A stretch of DNA of 64,000 bases, from positions 1,240,001 to 1,304,000 of the forward strand of contig NZ_AZUN01000001.1 of NCBI RefSeq assembly GCF_000527095.1. The letters are read 5' to 3'. Below the pieces are notes generated by a model, which saw only the letters and a list, made by a program, of their open reading frames with translations, had not been told where the DNA came from and ran no database searches. Source of the DNA: Methylomicrobium lacus LW14 (GTDB lineage Bacteria > Pseudomonadota > Gammaproteobacteria > Methylococcales > Methylomonadaceae). A program made the translations under genes and the position numbers. Positions 61,911 through 64,000 of this stretch are shown piece by piece; within the stretch, counting starts at the first letter, position 1; every line of letters starts with the position of its first letter.

Positions 61911-62726
61911 ATGCCGAATAAGATTTTCAGCAAAGCCAGGTTAGCGCTGTTCGGTTTAGGGCTGCTTTATCAGCTAGGCACGCCCCAGGCCCATGCGGCT
62001 CAGCGCGAGCCGTGGCAGTCGCCGGGCTATCTGCTGAAAAGCTTCATCGAGATCGCGATGTTCAACGAATATTCGAAACAGCCGGCGGGCATCCGCAAGT
62101 GGACGCGGCCGATCGACTATTTTTTTGTGCACCGGGTCGGCGATCGGGAACTGCATGAAAGGTTGGCGCGTATGCATATCGCGCAGCTGTCCGAGATTAC
62201 CGGCTTGAGCATCAGGCCGGCGGCAACGCAAGCATCGGCCAATCTGCTGATCATTTTTTCGACCGAGATGCGGCTGCGGAACGAATTATTGAACGACTTC
62301 GGCATCCACTCGAAATCGCAGCGAGAGAATCTGTTCCGTCATAGCGTTTGTCTGGGGCATTTCGCCCTGGCAGGCGACGCCTCCATCGCGCGGGCGGTCG
62401 TGCTCATTCCGGTCGACCGCGCCAACGCACACGCCAAGCTGGTCGATTGCATCGTCGAAGAAATCACCCAGGTGCTTGGGGTACCGAATGATTCCGAGAA
62501 GGTGTTTCCCTCGATCTTCAACGACAAGTCGGTCAACACGCTGCTGTCCGGCCTGGATTATCTGCTGCTGAAAATGCTCTACGATCCGCGCATCAAGGCC
62601 GGCATGAGCCTCCAACGGGCGGCGCCGGTGTTGAAAACGATTGCCGATGAATTCGAGCGGGACAAGCTGATCGAAACTGCCGAAGCGATGGTCAGAACCG
62701 GGAAGTTGTACGAGTTGTTGTATTGA
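61911..62726 (+). CDS. DUF2927-family exported protein
   Basis: 271 residues. Signal peptide ends near Ala-His-Ala-Ala-Gln (about 31). The core shows Trp-Thr-Arg-Pro-Ile-Asp-Tyr-Phe, Ile-Val-Glu-Glu-Ile-Thr-Gln-Val-Leu-Gly-Val-Pro-Asn-Asp-Ser, Ser-Ile-Phe-Asn-Asp-Lys-Ser and Leu-Leu-Lys-Met-Leu-Tyr-Asp-Pro-Arg-Ile-Lys-Ala-Gly-Met, the end typical of DUF2927. The pattern resembles metallopeptidase-like folds but no His-x-x-x-His is seen. Probably periplasmic. Confidence 0.82.
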   Translation: MPNKIFSKARLALFGLGLLYQLGTPQAHAAQREPWQSPGYLLKSFIEIAMFNEYSKQPAGIRKWTRPIDYFFVHRVGDRELHERLARMHIAQLSEITGLSIRPAATQASANLLIIFSTEMRLRNELLNDFGIHSKSQRENLFRHSVCLGHFALAGDASIARAVVLIPVDRANAHAKLVDCIVEEITQVLGVPNDSEKVFPSIFNDKSVNTLLSGLDYLLLKMLYDPRIKAGMSLQRAAPVLKTIADEFERDKLIETAEAMVRTGKLYELLY

Positions 62727-62783
62727 GGCGGCACAGCGAGCAGGCTGTAATTATTTTTATCTGCCCTATTTACCCCGCAACCA

Positions 62784-63116
62784 TCAATACGCCAATTGTT
62801 CCAGCGTAATCCCCAATGCATCGGCCGCTTTTTGCAGGGTTGGCTTGCGCGGTCGCTTGGCCGCTTCAATTTGCGCGTAACCGGCTTGGGTTATACCCAT
62901 GCGTTCGGCCATTCCGGCCTGAGTTAAATTCATATATTCGCGCCAGGCCTGCAATAGGCTGACCTCGTCCATAATGTGTCTGCCGACAACCGCATTGGGA
63001 ATGGGGCCGGGAACAGTGATTCCCTGCAACTTAACGAAATCGGCATAGGGTAGGACAACAAACGCCGGTTTACCGTCGCTGCCGAGAATGGTTTGATAAT
63101 TAGTATGACCGTTCAT
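62784..63116 (-). CDS. XRE-family antitoxin (HigA-like) with extended N-terminus
   Basis: 110 residues. A C-terminal helix-turn-helix (about 52-107: Leu-Thr-Gln-Ala-Gly-Met-Ala-Glu-Arg-Met-Gly-Ile-Thr-Gln-Ala-Gly-Tyr-Ala-Gln-Ile-Glu) follows an N-terminal segment with Phe-Val-Val-Leu-Pro-Tyr-Ala-Asp-Phe-Val-Lys-Leu. It overlaps the broken toxin gene upstream by 17 bp. The frame is intact. Confidence 0.85.
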   Translation of the reverse strand: MNGHTNYQTILGSDGKPAFVVLPYADFVKLQGITVPGPIPNAVVGRHIMDEVSLLQAWREYMNLTQAGMAERMGITQAGYAQIEAAKRPRKPTLQKAADALGITLEQLAY

Positions 63117-63356
63117 CGCGTTTTTTCACCTCTTCAATGCTAATAATCCGAACATCGCCGTCAAATTCGAAGAGCACCCGATAATTGCCAACCCTCAATC
63201 GATAGCTGTAATCGTGATTGATCAGTTTTTTAACGTTTTGACAAGCCGGGAAATCGGTTAACGCCTGCGCTTCGGTATAATGCGCCGGCGCACGGCAACC
63301 TCCTTGATTCTAGCAAGTTGTTTCAAGGCCTTAGGCTTCCAGGTTATCGAGTTCAT
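63100..63356 (-). pseudogene. RelE/HigB-type toxin, frameshifted
   Basis: ATG at 63356 (AGGAGTGG upstream) opens Asn-Ser-Ile-Thr-Trp-Lys-Pro-Lys-Ala-Leu-Lys-Gln-Leu. Near 63285 the frame is lost and resumes as Tyr-Thr-Glu-Ala-Gln-Ala-Leu-Thr-Asp-Phe-Pro, Tyr-Arg-Leu-Arg-Val-Gly-Asn-Tyr-Arg-Val-Leu-Phe-Glu-Phe and Ile-Glu-Glu-Val-Lys-Lys-Arg-Asp-Glu-Arg-Ser-Tyr. 257 nt, not a multiple of three. The conserved RelE end is unharmed, so the damage is local. Confidence 0.82.
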
Positions 63357-63459
63357 CCACTCCTAATATAAGTCTTTTATAAGTATTGTCAATCACCATA
63401 GTAAGTCTGGTACATCGCGAGAGGAAAACGGCACCCCGGAAAACATTTCCAGCTGTCAT

Positions 63460-63490
63460 AAAAAAGGCCGGAGAGACTCCGGCCTTTTTT
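63460..63490. terminator. Bidirectional terminator
   Basis: AAAAAAGGCCGGAG / CTCCGGCCTTTTTT hairpin right after the htpG stop (on the minus strand) with T-runs on both sides. Confidence 0.92.
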
Positions 63491-63502
63491 GATCCTTCTC
63501 TA

Positions 63503-64000
63503 TTAGTGCAGCAGCCCCTGCAACAAGCCGTTTAGCTTGTGCACGAACGCGGACGGATCGTCGAGCTGGCCGCCTTCGGCCAGGATAGCCTGGTCGAACA
63601 GGATATGCGTCAAATCGGCGAAGCGCGTATCGTCCTGCTCGGCTTTCAGCCGTAGTACCAAAGCATGATCGGGGTTGATTTCGAAGATCGGCTTCTTGCC
63701 GAAGCTCATATTTTGGCCGGCCTCCTTCATGATCCGCTCCATGTTCAAGCTCATGCCGTAAACGTCCGAGACCAGGCAGGCCGGGGATTCGGTCAGGCGG
63801 TGGCTGAGCCGCACTTCGCTGACTTTGTCGGCCAGTACGTCCTTGATCTGGGTCAACACCGATTCGAAATCCTTGCTAATTTCTTCCTGATGCTGCTTCT
63901 CTTCCCCGTCATCCAGTTTGCCTAAATCCAGCTGGCCTTTGGCGACCGATTGCAGATGCTTGCCGTCGAATTCGTCGAGGCTTGAGACCAGCCATTCGTC
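63503..64000 (-). CDS. htpG: Chaperone HtpG (Hsp90), C-terminal part, cut by window edge
   Basis: The last 165 codons are visible. Val-Ser-Glu-Val-Arg-Leu-Ser-His-Arg-Leu-Thr-Glu-Ser-Pro-Ala-Cys-Leu-Val, Met-Glu-Arg-Ile-Met-Lys-Glu-Ala-Gly-Gln and Ile-Leu-Glu/Ile-Phe-Glu-Ile-Asn-Pro-Asp-His are the bacterial Hsp90 dimerisation-domain signatures. An ATP-dependent chaperone. The N-terminal ATPase domain is outside the window. Confidence 0.95.
   Translation of the reverse strand, partial: DEWLVSSLDEFDGKHLQSVAKGQLDLGKLDDGEEKQHQEEISKDFESVLTQIKDVLADKVSEVRLSHRLTESPACLVSDVYGMSLNMERIMKEAGQNMSFGKKPIFEINPDHALVLRLKAEQDDTRFADLTHILFDQAILAEGGQLDDPSAFVHKLNGLLQGLLH

Noticed and set aside
1..64000. CRISPR arrays, tRNA and rRNA genes
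   Set aside because: I looked for regularly spaced repeats, tRNA ends and rRNA motifs and saw none.

Overview
The window reads as chromosome of a free-living gammaproteobacterium with mid-range GC. A methylotroph/methanotroph-like (Methylococcales-type) genome is my best guess from the mix of gene families, but no methane-oxidation gene is present, so this is inference. Housekeeping genes (ssb, dnaB, alr, cysK, serA, gdhA, htpG) are interleaved with heavily mobilised accessory DNA.

Layout. 0-8 kb: 5' part of a metal P-type ATPase, two TMEM175-like channel genes (one without a start), a truncated DUF3581-like gene, a DsbA-family oxidoreductase, and a glutathione S-transferase gene split by an IS66 element with a perfect 8-bp target duplication. 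8-15 kb: a type I restriction-modification operon (hsdM-hsdS-hsdR) with a Phd/VapC toxin-antitoxin pair in the opposite direction between hsdS and hsdR. 15-27 kb: mostly core genes (ssb; dnaB-alr-class V aminotransferase; a TPR protein; a glutaredoxin/DsbD-like membrane fusion; cysK-serA; a vanadium haloperoxidase-like enzyme), with two cold-shock genes that share promoter and leader. 28-37 kb: a winged-helix/ATPase regulator, a HAF-repeat exported protein, a secreted protein, and a tandem pair of very similar exported proteins with different C-terminal domains. 37-57 kb: an island of mobile DNA: ISAzo13-like IS, second IS66 copy, an IS-derived MITE, two IS110 elements, an IS630 element, group II intron debris, two REP-associated transposase (RAYT) genes and many degraded genes, with a degraded peptidase/hydrolase gene, a lipoprotein gene and a trypsin-like protease gene at 46-49.4 kb. 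57-64 kb: HepT/MntA, a molybdopterin oxidoreductase, two toxin-antitoxin pairs whose toxins are frameshifted, an EamA transporter, a DUF2927 protein and htpG.

Most notable patterns: (i) short palindromic repeats with a shared core but locus-specific arms that are complementary within each copy; (ii) a promoter element of about 85 bp shared by two loci 17 kb apart, one next to an intact winged-helix/ATPase regulator and the other next to a relic of the same regulator, suggesting a duplicated regulator-effector module; (iii) mosaic identity in the tandem exported proteins, which looks like gene conversion plus C-terminal domain exchange; (iv) a RAYT gene bracketed by inverted REPs; (v) a MITE with the ends of the resident ISAzo13-like element. 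All calls come from reading the sequence and recognising families; no database search was run.
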